Source: Spodoptera frugiperda (lineage: Eukaryota; Arthropoda; Insecta; Lepidoptera; Noctuidae). From it: a DNA stretch of 64,000 bases. This document shows, piece by piece, positions 35,781 to 46,370 of the stretch. Below the pieces are notes generated by a model that was not told the DNA's origin, searched no databases, and worked only from the letters and a program-made list of their open reading frames with translations. The stretch's first letter is position 1. The number at the start of each line of letters is the position of its first letter. A program made the translations under genes and the position numbers. The stretch covers positions 13,908,315 to 13,972,314 of the forward strand of contig NC_064239.1 of assembly GCF_023101765.2 (NCBI RefSeq), written 5' to 3'.

Positions 35781-37924
35781 TATAAATAACAGTTCAACAC
35801 AATGTCTACACTTCATAGGATACAGCTGTAGGCTAGGTGATGCGAAATACATAGATATTTATAATTTGAGCTGCAGCTGCAATAAAATAGATCATAAATT
35901 TCGGAAACAAATTGTAAAGGCCAATAAAAGGAAGTTTTGGAATTTTGCTCATGTTGTATTGTTGTATGTCACACAATTACAAGAGACGGCGTGGAGTTCT
36001 CTCTGCCGCGCTGTATGCAAGCGTGTCGCGGGGCAGCATGCAGCGCTGGCACACTCGTGCACTGGTACACTGGTACCGGCGCAGGCAGCAGCAGGGCACT
36101 GCGCTGCTTAGCGGTAATTACAATGACGCGACCAACTTATTATAATAATGTATTCTTTAAAATAATCTTGCAATTATTTCAAAAACAAGAAAAACATTTA
36201 TCTTTATTATAAATCTGAGTGTAACATGCGATCATTATGTAAACACACGCTCCCTGGTCCCGCGCCCCGCGCCCCGCGCCCCCCCGCGCCCCCACTCCGC
36301 TGTGTACCACAATAACATTAGCCGCGTGTAGTCAACACACGCACTGACGCCGCAGGTGCTGGGTGCTGGCCCCACTGACTGGCCACCAGGGCTGCAGCTC
36401 CTCACCTCCACTCGCACTGTTGTAATGTTGCCGCGGATGCTGTCGACATCGGTACATTGTTGTGCAATACGTAAACAACTAGCGACGTTCCGTCGCTTCT
36501 TGTAAAGTCTTGATATTCAACCTCGGCTAGTTAACGCTCAAATCTCGAATGATCAATTCTCAGACAAAACTTTATTGGAAACTGATCAGGGAGAAAAAAG
36601 ACATTACAAGGAGTGCTATCGAACACTAAAATAAGAAGATACGTCGACTGTCGCCATCCTCGCGACACTATAGCAGTGTAGCAACAATAACTAATGTATG
36701 TTAGTCAAGTAAAGCCTTCAGATTGTATCATACATATATATGTGTGTGCACGTGTCGTGTCCAGCATATATGTAGCTGCCTCATGTTGCTGTAGTTCACA
36801 AGTTGGTCGTTCGCACTAGTACTAGTAGGCAGCATGCTGGAGCGAGCCACTACTGCCGTGTCACTCATCTTTAGTCATTAGTCTCGAGATATTTTGTATT
36901 CATTCTTAATGTAGGGACCGTGGCTCAACAGTAACAAAATGTCCGTATATTGACGTGTTTAACCCTTCGTTTTGCTTCGCCATAGTCAGCAAATAAAAAT
37001 ACTTATTAAACTAATAATTCACATAAAAAATGCTTGGACTTGTATATTTGAATATTTTAATGAGTAGTTAGACCAGTCTAATGATTGTAATTAATTAATT
37101 ATCTAGTTAGGAATTGCGTCACAACATTTGGCAGAAAATAATCGTTATAAATGAATTAGTACGGTACTACTTATTGTGTTTGCGACATAATGTGCTATTG
37201 CTTTCAGAACTTGATTAGGACATTCGCTGCAGCCTCCATTACGGGACTTGTACTATAATCTACTTGTAGGAATTACTTCAATGAAATGTAGAGCTTGTAA
37301 TGTTCAGACACATACATACTTCAACCCTTGTGGCTGCTACTGCCTCAGCCCCGACTGGTGGTCCGCAGTAACAGTTGACACGAGAGGTACAAGTACCAAG
37401 TTCTTGTTAATTTAATGAAATATTTTCTGTTCGTTAAGTTTGCTCAGCAGAGCGACGCGGCGGCGGCGCATCCGACGCAAGCTAATTGTAGCTTTATGTT
37501 ACAAGTGCGCCACTGTCACTGCACGCAGCTGGACCGCGCCGGCTTTAGGACCTCTGTACAATATAAACATAAACTGTTACATAGAAAAAGTATAACATAA
37601 CATATTGATATGGCCTATGATGCTATAGAAGTATCTGCAAGTAGGTTCGTACTAGGTGACGCACGGTCACTTCTGCCTACTCCCTAAGAATTAAGGCGTT
37701 AGTGTACTTACGTGTAAAACGAAATCTGTGAACATTAAACTACAACTAAACGAGTTACGTTCAAACTCTTTCTGCCGCACTCAGTTTCAGATAGTTTAAA
37801 TTTTAAACTATTCCTTAGTAACGATTTTGTATTGAAAACAATTACTGAGGACTGGGTTAAGTAACCATTAAATGACTCTGAGTACGGCTAATTGAATAAA
37901 TATTAATTAAAACACCACATTGTT

Positions 37925-38116
37925 ATGTTGACGGACTCCGAGAACATGTTGCCAATATTAGAGTGGACAGACTCCGAGCTGCCGGTGCGGGCGGTGCAGG
38001 GCGCACGCACCGCGTGTTGTGGCCAGCTGGAGGAGGCGTGCGGGCCCGTGTCATCCGTGACGTGTGTGAACTTGGAGGCCGGATCGATGCCGATGTGGGC
38101 CAAACGTTGTTCTTAG
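37925..38116 (+). CDS. Possible small ORF of 63 codons, unrecognised
   Basis: An ATG-led frame of 63 codons ends in TAG. About three quarters of its codons end in G or C, although its first 15 codons are AT-rich. The peptide begins MLTDSENMLPILEWTDSELP and has five Cys. No homologue is recognised, the ATG context is poor, and no splice or promoter signal supports it. It may well be chance; I list it because its codon bias is higher than that of neighbouring frames. Confidence 0.2.
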   Translation: MLTDSENMLPILEWTDSELPVRAVQGARTACCGQLEEACGPVSSVTCVNLEAGSMPMWAKRCS

Positions 38117-39059
38117 CACGAAGCTTTCATCTGGGAGGCGGGGGCGCTGCGGGGCAGGGGGCGCGCGGGGGACGGGCCGCAATTAACCGGCCGCGGTCAT
38201 CGACCCGCGCGTTATCCTGCCGATACATGCGACTTATTGTGACGACATCGATCCGTGACGTCACGCACCATTCATGAGCCGCTGATTGTGCCTCGGGCCG
38301 CGAGCCGCGACCGCCGACACTCTCATCATCTCCCTCCTCGTAACATCGCACCGCCGGGTGCACAGACATACCGCCAACTGTACCAGGTACAGTGTTTCAC
38401 ACGGCTTGGGAACCTGGAACCGGCCGGAGTGGAACTTACACGTAGTAATGTTGCTGTATCTCACATTATCGGCCGGTAACTGTTTGTGGTCACACTGCCT
38501 TCCACACAAATGAACAGACTTTCATCTAGTTGCTCTGAACGGTAATAAATTGGAAAGATAAATGATAAAAATAGACATAGTTAGGTATACCTAAATATTG
38601 TGGCAAGTTTTTAAACTAAACATTCATGCTCCTACAAACTAGACTTGTGACTCGGTTGAAGATACCTGCTTCGAAGTAAGACTTGTAACCCACCAGTGGG
38701 AGGGTAACTCGTCGGTATGACTAATGATCGTTATTTTTTGCTTTTTACTAGTCGGTTGTTGTAAACGATTTACTTTTTAATTTAGTACAAGATTAGGTAT
38801 ACAAACCCGGTATACTACGTAGGTATATCTCATAGCGAAGTTCTCATCATTACAAATTATTCAAGTCCAAAAATCAGTTAGTTCTTTACTGTGAGCCACT
38901 GAGTTCCCTTACTTACACAATCACGCCCCGTCGAGGAGTAAAGTTCAACTCCAGCACGTGTCCTCGCTGACATGTTCGAGGAGTTCCCTCGACTGTCTCC
39001 CGGCTCCATGACTAGATCGACTCCGTGCCGATACCAAACTGTAGTAGTATTAAATACTT

Positions 39060-39210
39060 AATAAAAAAAGAAACAAACACACAAGTTGCCCTATAATTTT
39101 TAAACGTCCCCCGGTTCCCTTGGGATCCCATCATTAGATTCTGGTCTGAAGTTGCCGACGAATTGTCAACGTCCTCCTTTTTTGAAGTCGGTTAAAAATA
39201 AATTCATCCC
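39060..39210. repeat. Lepidopteran interspersed repeat fragment ('gaagtcggttaaaaa' type)
   Basis: The phrases 'ggttcccttgggatcccatc', 'agattctggtctgaagttg' and 'ttttttgaagtcggttaaaa' are typical of a very common lepidopteran repeat. The fragment is short and non-coding. Confidence 0.5.
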
Positions 39211-40122
39211 GGCACAAAAGGCCAGTCCTTACTTGAATACTGTGGCCCGGCAGAGAGGCTCAGGACCACAGCCGCGGCGAGAAATACTTGAGAAGCTTAC
39301 TTTGAGTTTGCACGTCACGCATCATCACGCTAAATTTCCTTTAAAAAGTACTTTCTTACCCCACACATATATTTGTGATATCCACCAAATAAGTGTATCT
39401 AACATTATAACTACTTACTTAAATAACTTATTTTAAATACCTCTAAATAAACTGGCGACTGTATGCGCTACGTACTTAACATCACGGTTAAAGCGCTACG
39501 ATCAGTGTATGGAGAACTCGGAGCTACCAACTTAACGCTACGAGCGACGTAGTACGCACTACGCGGTACGTACTACGCGCTACGAACTAAACGCTACGAA
39601 CAACGCGTTACGAGTTACGACTGTGGTGTTTCGTCTTCGTAAGTATACATTTAGGCATAGGGCTGGCCATGTAGGGTAGCAGCGTGGCTCTAAAACGATC
39701 TGGGTACTGTTTGACAATGTAGGAGCTACATTGTTTCGTGTTGACATCATATCAGATGAAAATGTTTTTGTTGGATTTCCTGTCCTTAGAACCCTCGATG
39801 GTGTACCGACACGGCTCCGTCAGTCGGCCGCGTCGTGGTCACCGCGTGGTCACCGCGTGGTCACCGCGTGGTAGCGTGCTCGGCTCAGTGAAACACACAA
39901 ATGTTTGCATTTTAATAACGCTTTCATCGATGATCGTCGCCGCTGCCTCTCATTAATGTCATTTGCACTGGTAATCACCCGCGTGCGTTCAATCTCACAA
40001 TCTTTGTATTTGGCTAGTTTTGCAGCAGAGTCGGTTTATACGGGACAAGCTCGCTACATCGATACGATCACAAACCTAGTGCGGACATAATTATTGTAGC
40101 TATATGAGTTATACTTACAGTA

Positions 40123-40490
40123 TGGAGATCACTCATATGATTTAAATGAAACTACAAGTAGAACTCGTCCACAGAAGCATAGTACAACTAAATATCTCAA
40201 CAACTCCGAAAATTAAAAAAAAATGAAATTTTCAAATAAAATTAATAACGAAATTAATCAAGTATTACATTCTGTGGGATCAGATCAGATTCATGTTCCT
40301 TGGCCATAGAAAAGCTGTAATGTTGTAGGTTGTCTAGGAATGTTTATTACGGACATGCGGCGCGGCTGTTATAATGCTGTATTTGAAAAAAGTGTTCAAA
40401 TTAGCTCAAAGAGAATAATGCACTTTTCGTATATTGTCAGCCAAGATGATAACAAATATGTGGTTTAAATTAAGTCATAAGAGGTTTCCC
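40123..40490 (-). repeat. Dispersed repeat family C, copy 2 (uninterrupted)
   Basis: This is the reverse-complement counterpart of 35186-35780. Around 40235-40260 it reads through the site where copy 1 carries the SINE. The two copies form an inverted pair 4.3 kb apart. Confidence 0.8.
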
Positions 40491-42315
40491 TTTACGGTAT
40501 AGGTGCAGTAGAGGTAACACGTACCGTACGTTATCAATCAGTGTGGCAGGTGTCCACGTAGTGTAGTGTAGTACTGTACACCGCCGCGCCGCGGTCGTGT
40601 CGGCAGGGTACAATGTCCCCCAACCAGTGGTCGGAGGAGTCCCGATACACGTATGGCAATCAAGTGCTATAAATTGATACCCGGAATTTTAAGAATCGTG
40701 CGCCGCCCAATACTTGTAATACTCGTAGTGAATTAATTAAAACACCAGCACATGTCAATACTTCCGATTGTACTTTACGACTAGCTCCCAACTTGTTCCC
40801 CGCGCGTAGCTTAGGATGTTAATACAAAGTACCACCAGTACAGTTACGAACTACAGTGTTCTTTGTATTTATAGCGGAGATGTGCCTAAATACAACACAA
40901 TACAATATTTGGTCACAGCTTACAGACTGTAAACAACTGAGAGACGTCGCTCCTCGCGATGCGACCAGGACTCGTACGAGCGCCAGTGGAGTTATTCCTT
41001 GGAGAGCGAGTGCCGCGGTATATTAATAGCTTGTTACATTACAATAATATTGGAAGTGCGATGGGGTCGGCGGGTCGGCCGCCCCCGTTCCTTTCAAATT
41101 GGATTTAAACATTGCGAATTACCTTTCTTTGATTCGCGGGTTAGCCAAATGGGGACGATTTATGGAGTAGCGGCGGCGGGTCCCCCGGGACGGACGGCGC
41201 GCGGTGCGGCGCGGCGCAGTAACTCACGCGGCCGATTTACTGCGCCCGGCGTGAGCGATGGCGGACGCACTGACCCCACTTTAAATAGAAATGGAGCCAC
41301 GTCGCCGGCCCTATACTTACGGTTTAATGCGATCCTATCTTTTAAATGCTCCAGAGAGGAAAACTTTCATTTAAACAGAAGCGGCACAGAGAGTCGTAGG
41401 CGAGCAGGCGAGTGTTGTATCGATCCGCGCGAGGTAGCTCGTGCTCCCGGCGCGAGACAATTGGAGGTGATTACACCAGTCCGAGGAACGGTCCATTTCC
41501 CGCCGATGTCGTGCCGCTGTCGTGGTCCGCACGAGTGGCGCCAGCCCCTCCGCTAATACTCCTGCCAATATGTTAAACAACTCGCACGAGCACGCGGCGG
41601 GAGCTGAATCATGCGAGGGTGCTCGCTAGTCGGGTCATGTCCCGCGGACGTGTCCTCCGACCACCACTGGCACTGACTAAACGTACCGCCATATTTGTAG
41701 GCACCCATCGCCGACCACGGCCAGCGCCATGTTCACTAACAACAAAATTAGTGCAAACATCATAAGTCGCGTTAGACCTACAGACCAGCAGGTACCCGCT
41801 GCGATGGAATGTAATGTTTGAAACTGTTTTTTGTGGGAATACGAGACCGTTACTGTTCCATCAGACACAAGCCTAGCAATTTTATAAATTCAATTATTGG
41901 TAATTGGCGATGCCCGGTAGTGGCACAATTTAGAATGTAGGATATTACAACAACAATTTTGGCGGAGGTAGATCGGTACCGCGAGTAGGTCCAGGCGCCC
42001 CCGGCACCGCGGGCCGCCCACTCGTTTGGCGCACAATCATCATTATAAAGCCGATGATTTTGCACCGGTCAGTGCACAATGCGGGCTTTGTTCAGACAAT
42101 GGAGCACGGCAGCTGCGTGCCGCGCACTGGACACACGCGCGTGGGTGCGCATTGTCACGTCGCTCGTTGTCGCCGCATCATATCGAATGTAAACCCAACA
42201 CGTAACGTACCGAGCAGCAGGCGATGGCCAGTAGGTAGAGGAGGGCGCCGGAGCACTGCGCCCATGTACTGCAGTGTCTGCGAGCTGGTGACTAACGTAT
42301 TGCGTATTGTTTCAG
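40491..42315. other. Non-coding; long chance frame
   Basis: The plus frame 40999-41556 (185 codons) opens with TTG, has no recognisable domain and mixed codon bias. At this composition about one such frame is expected by chance in the window, so I do not call it. The DNA around 41000-41420 is a mixture of GC-rich blocks and TTTAAA/ATTTAAAC-type motifs and could be regulatory. Confidence 0.4.
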
Positions 42316-42375
42316 TGTCGGGTCGCGGTGACGTCAGCCACTTCTTCAACACACAGATGGTGCTGGACCTGAACG
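42316..42375 (+). CDS. Exon-like 60-bp segment of an unrecognised gene
   Basis: It has a strong acceptor (tattgtttcag) and a near-consensus donor (G|gtaagt). Only one of three frames is open. It enters in phase 1, covers 19 full codons (16 ending in G or C) and leaves in phase 1, so it could be a cassette exon. The peptide is SGRGDVSHFFNTQMVLDLN. The exon-like segments at 25895 and 29304 both leave in phase 1 with a G, giving GTG (Val) at the junction. I cannot name the protein. A search with this peptide should be decisive because it is not low-complexity. Confidence 0.6.
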
Positions 42376-43512
42376 GTAAGTCAAGCTCCAATGTAACACC
42401 GGTAGCGACGGGCCGCGCCGCAGTCACACGGCGAGACAAAACGACGACTTAATTAAATTAATATAATTCACAGCTGAATGAGTTTTTGTGCGCCTGCGCG
42501 GCGACACCGGAACATTTCTAATTTTCGTCTAGATCCGTTTTTTATCGCGTTAATTATGGGATGAATGGGCTGACGCGTAAAAAGCGTTCGCCGGTGGAGA
42601 CGAGGTAAGGACCGTGCGAGGTTTTTGTGTTGCGCGTGCGTCACGGCACTCAGAGCGCATTGTGCGTGCCCGCTCCCGAGCCGCGCCGCCCGCGCTGCGT
42701 GACGCAGAACAAAAGGTCCACTCCAATCAGTTTCCTAAAATCGCGGCACTCCAATGTGGGTGTCACACAGGTATCCGTGGCCACAGCGACGCTGCCACGC
42801 GGACATTCTCTCGCTGCAACACGATCGTTCCTACGGCGGGTGGTGCAGTGAGGCTTCTGCTTCTGCTTGTGTTGTACATCTACCCATTATTTAAATCTCG
42901 GGCAGTAAAAACGCTAGCGATGACATCGACATTTCCCATCTGTCACAGTGTGCGCTCGTAATTCTAGTTTTTGTCGAGTTATCCTCCTTACGGCAGTTTA
43001 TTCACAGACTGTGTATTGTCTCCCCGGAGGAGAGTGCCCCGCGGTCCGCGGCCGATGACTAACGCCAGCTCTCACCGACTGCCGTAGAAGGTGTTACAGC
43101 CAATTCTGTGGCGTTAATCACTCGAAACATTTACTGGCCATCGTGAACGTTGATTTATTTAAAACTCACGTGTGTAGCTTACGTCGAAGCTAAGCCGCCG
43201 CAGTCGTGTGCCGCGCGTACTCGTGCGTCTGCGCTAGTAAACATCGTGAACCAAACGGATGAACTACTTGAATTGCTAACGGATTGGTATGAATGGCGGC
43301 GCGCGGATTCCTCGGCCGGGGCTGCAGCCGGCAGCCTGCTCGGCATAGCTCTCTGTAATTTCCTATGTAAATGTAATCACTCGAAAGCGGGCACATGCTT
43401 GCACCGCGCCTGCGCACTGCGCTGACATAAGCTGCGCCGCTGCCACCGACATTAATACAATAGTAGCCGTGTATTGACGAACTAGTCATTGGTTAACTGG
43501 ATAATTGTTGTC

Positions 43513-43590
43513 TTGTCGCTCAGCTCGCAAGCGACTGTCAAGCCAATGGTTCCGGGTTCGATGAACGAGTCAAATATTAATGGATTTCAT
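43513..43590 (+). mobile_element. Degenerate SINE head
   Basis: The series 'cgctcagctcgcaagcgact', 'gtcaagcc', 'ggttccgggttcgatga' and 'cgagtcaaatattaatgg' aligns with the A-box to post-B-box part of the SINE at 35331. The B box is damaged (GGTTCGATGAA) and the tail is lost. Confidence 0.55.
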
Positions 43591-43837
43591 TTAATATATA
43601 ATAATAATTTAATCTAAAACGCGATTAAGTATAACAAAATGTATGGATTACTTTACTTTTGCAATAAATTATATCCTGGACTAACTACCGACGCCTCGCT
43701 ATCCACGCAGCGAGCAGCAGGCGCGATGCTGTGTGGAGCGCGATGTAGCGGCCTGCCTGGCCCGCCGGCTAATTGTTACCGTAATGTTAAGCACACGGTT
43801 ACCATACGACTGCCATGTTACACGAATTAGTCGAATT

Positions 43838-43870
43838 AACATAATGCGGCCGCGGCCGCCGCATTATGTT
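43838..43870. repeat. 33-bp palindrome around a CG-rich centre
   Basis: AACATAATGCGGC at 43838-43850 is perfectly inverted at 43858-43870, with a 7-nt centre (cgcggcc). It is too short for a transposon and could be a paired homodimer binding site or a replication-slippage product. Confidence 0.8.
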
Positions 43871-44170
43871 CTAATGTTACGTAACACATCACATCGCGCG
43901 TATCAGGCGGAGTCTACACAATAACCTGCGACTTGACCAGCTGTCCTCACTTACTGATAGTGTCCCTCCGTCCTCCGCTCTCCAGACTCAGTGGGTCCTG
44001 TCTATCTGTCTGAGCGTTCTCGTTCCAAATGCGATGTCTGACATAGGAAGTACAAATTTCTATAGCCGTTACTAGCTGAGCTTGGTATCTGCGTCACTGA
44101 AGCAAGTGTATGTGCAAAGCCTCAAAGCCTCCGTTCCTGCAGGAGGCGACGGAGGCGAGGGGTCGGAGGG

Positions 44171-44240
44171 CGCTGCATGGCGCTGCACGGCGCTGCGTGG
44201 CGCTGCACGGCGCTGCGTGGCGCTGCGTGGCGCTGCGTGG
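44171..44240. repeat. 10-bp minisatellite CGCTGCRYGG x7
   Basis: Seven contiguous units of exactly ten bases, varying only at CGTGG, CACGG and CATGG ends. The minus-strand translation gives a repetitive Ala-Thr-Gln-Arg frame that is an artefact. Confidence 0.95.
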
Positions 44241-45476
44241 CGCGCGGCGAGTCATTAAGTAACCGTTACAATAAAGCCAACGCGTGTATTCTTGCTTCTC
44301 ATTCAAATCGTTGCTAATTACATCTCTTGTTATTAATTAGCATTGTTACACCGTTACTCATTTAAATTGTTAAAATATTCTCAGAATATTATTGTTTAAT
44401 TAGCTCTGAGCTAGTTCTCAACACCGGCACGACAGTGTCCGCCTGTCCGTCCGTCCGTCTGTCAGCCCTGTTTCTGGTGATCGTATGTGTACTGGGATAC
44501 AGTGGCTACCATTGTCACTGCTGCCGGAGAACTAGTGCTCGAGTCGGGCACTGACTGTACCAGCCACACACCACCTACACGGGCTCCTCGCCTCGGACGA
44601 CATACTGCGCGTGCGCACCGAGTGGCTGGCGAGCTGTCGGGCACAGGTAGAGCGCGCCGCGCGCCGGGGCTCACATTCTAATGCACGATTTGCAATAAAT
44701 CTCGACGTATTGTGAAAAAACCATATTCACGTGTGAGGGGGCGCGGGCGGCGCGGCGGCAAAAACTAATGGCAATAGAAAGAAATGTGCGAGCGATTGTT
44801 CGACAGACGGAGCCGGGGAAAAAAATGCAGGCAGATGTGCACGCGCAGGTAGACGAAGCGCATGCAAATGTGTAGGAATCAAGCGCCCCGTGCGTTACCT
44901 TGTATTATTACCGGCGCGGGCGCAGCTTATCGATCGCTGCTGTATTTACATATTACCTTACAGTGACAAAGAATGCTCTAATAAAAAGTAGTGGCGCGTC
45001 TGCAGGCAGCGGACTCACGCCATATACGTCGCTAACTGTTGTTGCATGCGCCCCCGCGCCCCCGCGCCCCCGCCCCGCGCACTCCCGGTGTAATCAGCAA
45101 TGAGCTAATAGTGTGGCACTTGCATGTCCTATTTTATACCGCGGACGAACTAACGTAACGCTTGCTGTTACTGTGTGCCTGGCAAACTCACACACACACA
45201 CTATAGGGATGAAATTACTGAAACTATAAAAAAGTGCAGTTCTGTCTCTTCGTAGTTTCGTTGAGCAGTTTGGAAACGCATTATCCTTACTCTTACAAAT
45301 ATTCGGTGGTTGTTGCATCAACTATATTCAGCCGGGGAAATATACTGTTTCTTGCTGCTGTGAGCCATGCATGTATTACCCACAAGCTAAGCACTACTAT
45401 ACGTAGGTATACAAGTTCTTCTACTGAGCTACTGAAATAGCGAATTCAAATCCTTGTGCTAGTGAATCTACTGATT

Positions 45477-45948
45477 AAGCGCGGAATTTGGCATAGTGCC
45501 TGGCAGGATGGCTGACTAGCAACATCAGGAATTATTGGATAAAGTAAATGTGAGTGCAGCTGTAGTACTGCTCGAGGAGTTCTGCGATACACGGTGTGTG
45601 GGACAATGTGGTGTATCCGGTCGGTCCCAAATATATGGCCATGTAAAGAGTTGCCAAAATGAGAGTTTCACTGTCCAATAGATATCAGGTGTCATGTACA
45701 TACTCGCCCGAACTGCACAAACTGTGCCTGCCGCGGTCACACTGCCTGGCAACTATGTGGCCTCCCGTAGCAATCAAATTACATGTTTTGCCAACATTGA
45801 CCTACGAGTATACAGCACTGATCACTCCAAACTGTATCCCAATACGAAACACTTGCTTTACTACATCATCTGTCTGTTATTGTCAGCTACTCTCCTGACC
45901 CTGTGTCGCGGCGTCCGTGGACATTGGAGTTCGTCACGAAGTGCATAA
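45477..45948 (+). pseudogene. Possible relic of a membrane-protein coding sequence
   Basis: One plus frame reads about 155 codons with only two stops (both TAG). The intact last part starts at an ATG at 45694 and gives 84 residues. It includes a strongly hydrophobic block HLLYYIICLLLSATLLTLC followed by a short basic tail, the layout of a type I membrane protein C terminus. Several Cys occur upstream. I recognise no family, and an alternative frame is also open across much of it. It could be chance; it is listed as a low-confidence relic. Confidence 0.2.
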
Positions 45949-46306
45949 TTTATAAAATGGTGTTATTGTTATTTGAGTAATAATAACCTAAACAGTCCGT
46001 GCACTGCGCGCCCCCGCAGGCCTGGCTCGTGGCTCGTGGCTGTCCAGCAGTGAGCACGTTGACGACCCCGTAAGTGTAGACGAGGGTCGCCGGTGAGCTC
46101 TGCGCTCCGCAGGTATGGCGGGTCGACGCCGGGCCGGGACAGTGACACACACGTAAAGGTCGCGCCACCCCTCCGCCGGGTACCGTTACAAGCCCTCCCC
46201 CTCTCGCTCCGCGGGGAAAGCGCTTGACATTTAGAGTTTTTGCGTTAATCGCAGGGTGAATAATGTATGTGCCCTAGACTGGTCTAGCGCGCGGTGGGGC
46301 ACGCAG

Positions 46307-46370
46307 TTACACTCCCCGAGCGAGCTGCGCGCGCGCATCCAGCCCCGCGCTCGGCACAGCATGAGCACCG
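46307..46370 (+). CDS. Exon-like 64-bp segment of an unrecognised gene
   Basis: It lies between cacgcag (weak acceptor, no pyrimidine tract) and a good donor (G|gtgagt). In the frame entering at phase 0, 19 of 21 codons end in G or C, giving LHSPSELRARIQPRARHSMS then Thr, and leaving in phase 1. RARHSMS resembles a basophilic-kinase site. An ATG (46361) in context cacagcATGAGC allows an alternative reading as a first exon coding only Met-Ser-Thr. Its entry phase does not follow directly from the 42316 exon, so at least one exon would be missing between them, or it is an alternative 5' exon. Confidence 0.4.

Larger units (their letters stand above)
35781..40122. other. Non-coding DNA between the two inverted family C copies
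   Basis: No exon supported. Contains a C-rich strand GGGGCGC-class tract (36259-36292), a 63-codon ATG-led small frame at 37925-38116, a GC-rich G-run block at about 38130-38180, an AT-rich repeat-like stretch at 38720-39205, a cryptic CTACG-rich stretch at 39470-39620 and a CCGCGTGGTCA 12-bp tandem repeat at about 39833-39872. Confidence 0.45.
42376..46306. other. Non-coding, probable intron; CpG-rich segments and palindrome
   Basis: No confident exon. An acceptor/donor pair at 42708-42770 encloses an open 63-bp segment but with weak acceptor and no codon bias. A perfect palindrome lies at 43838-43870, a degenerate SINE at about 43513-43590, a 10-bp minisatellite at 44171-44240 and a C-rich strand GGGGCGC-class tract at 45050-45080. 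A frame at 45694-45948 encodes a possible membrane segment. Confidence 0.45.

Noticed and set aside
40999..41556. 185-codon plus-strand frame
   Set aside because: Starts with TTG, no recognisable domain, mixed codon bias, and about one frame of this length is expected by chance in this window.
42708..42770. 63-bp exon between gacgcag and gtatcc (NKRSTPISFLKSRHSN)
   Set aside because: Weak acceptor, no third-position bias, and its phase 0 frame does not follow the upstream exon at 42316.
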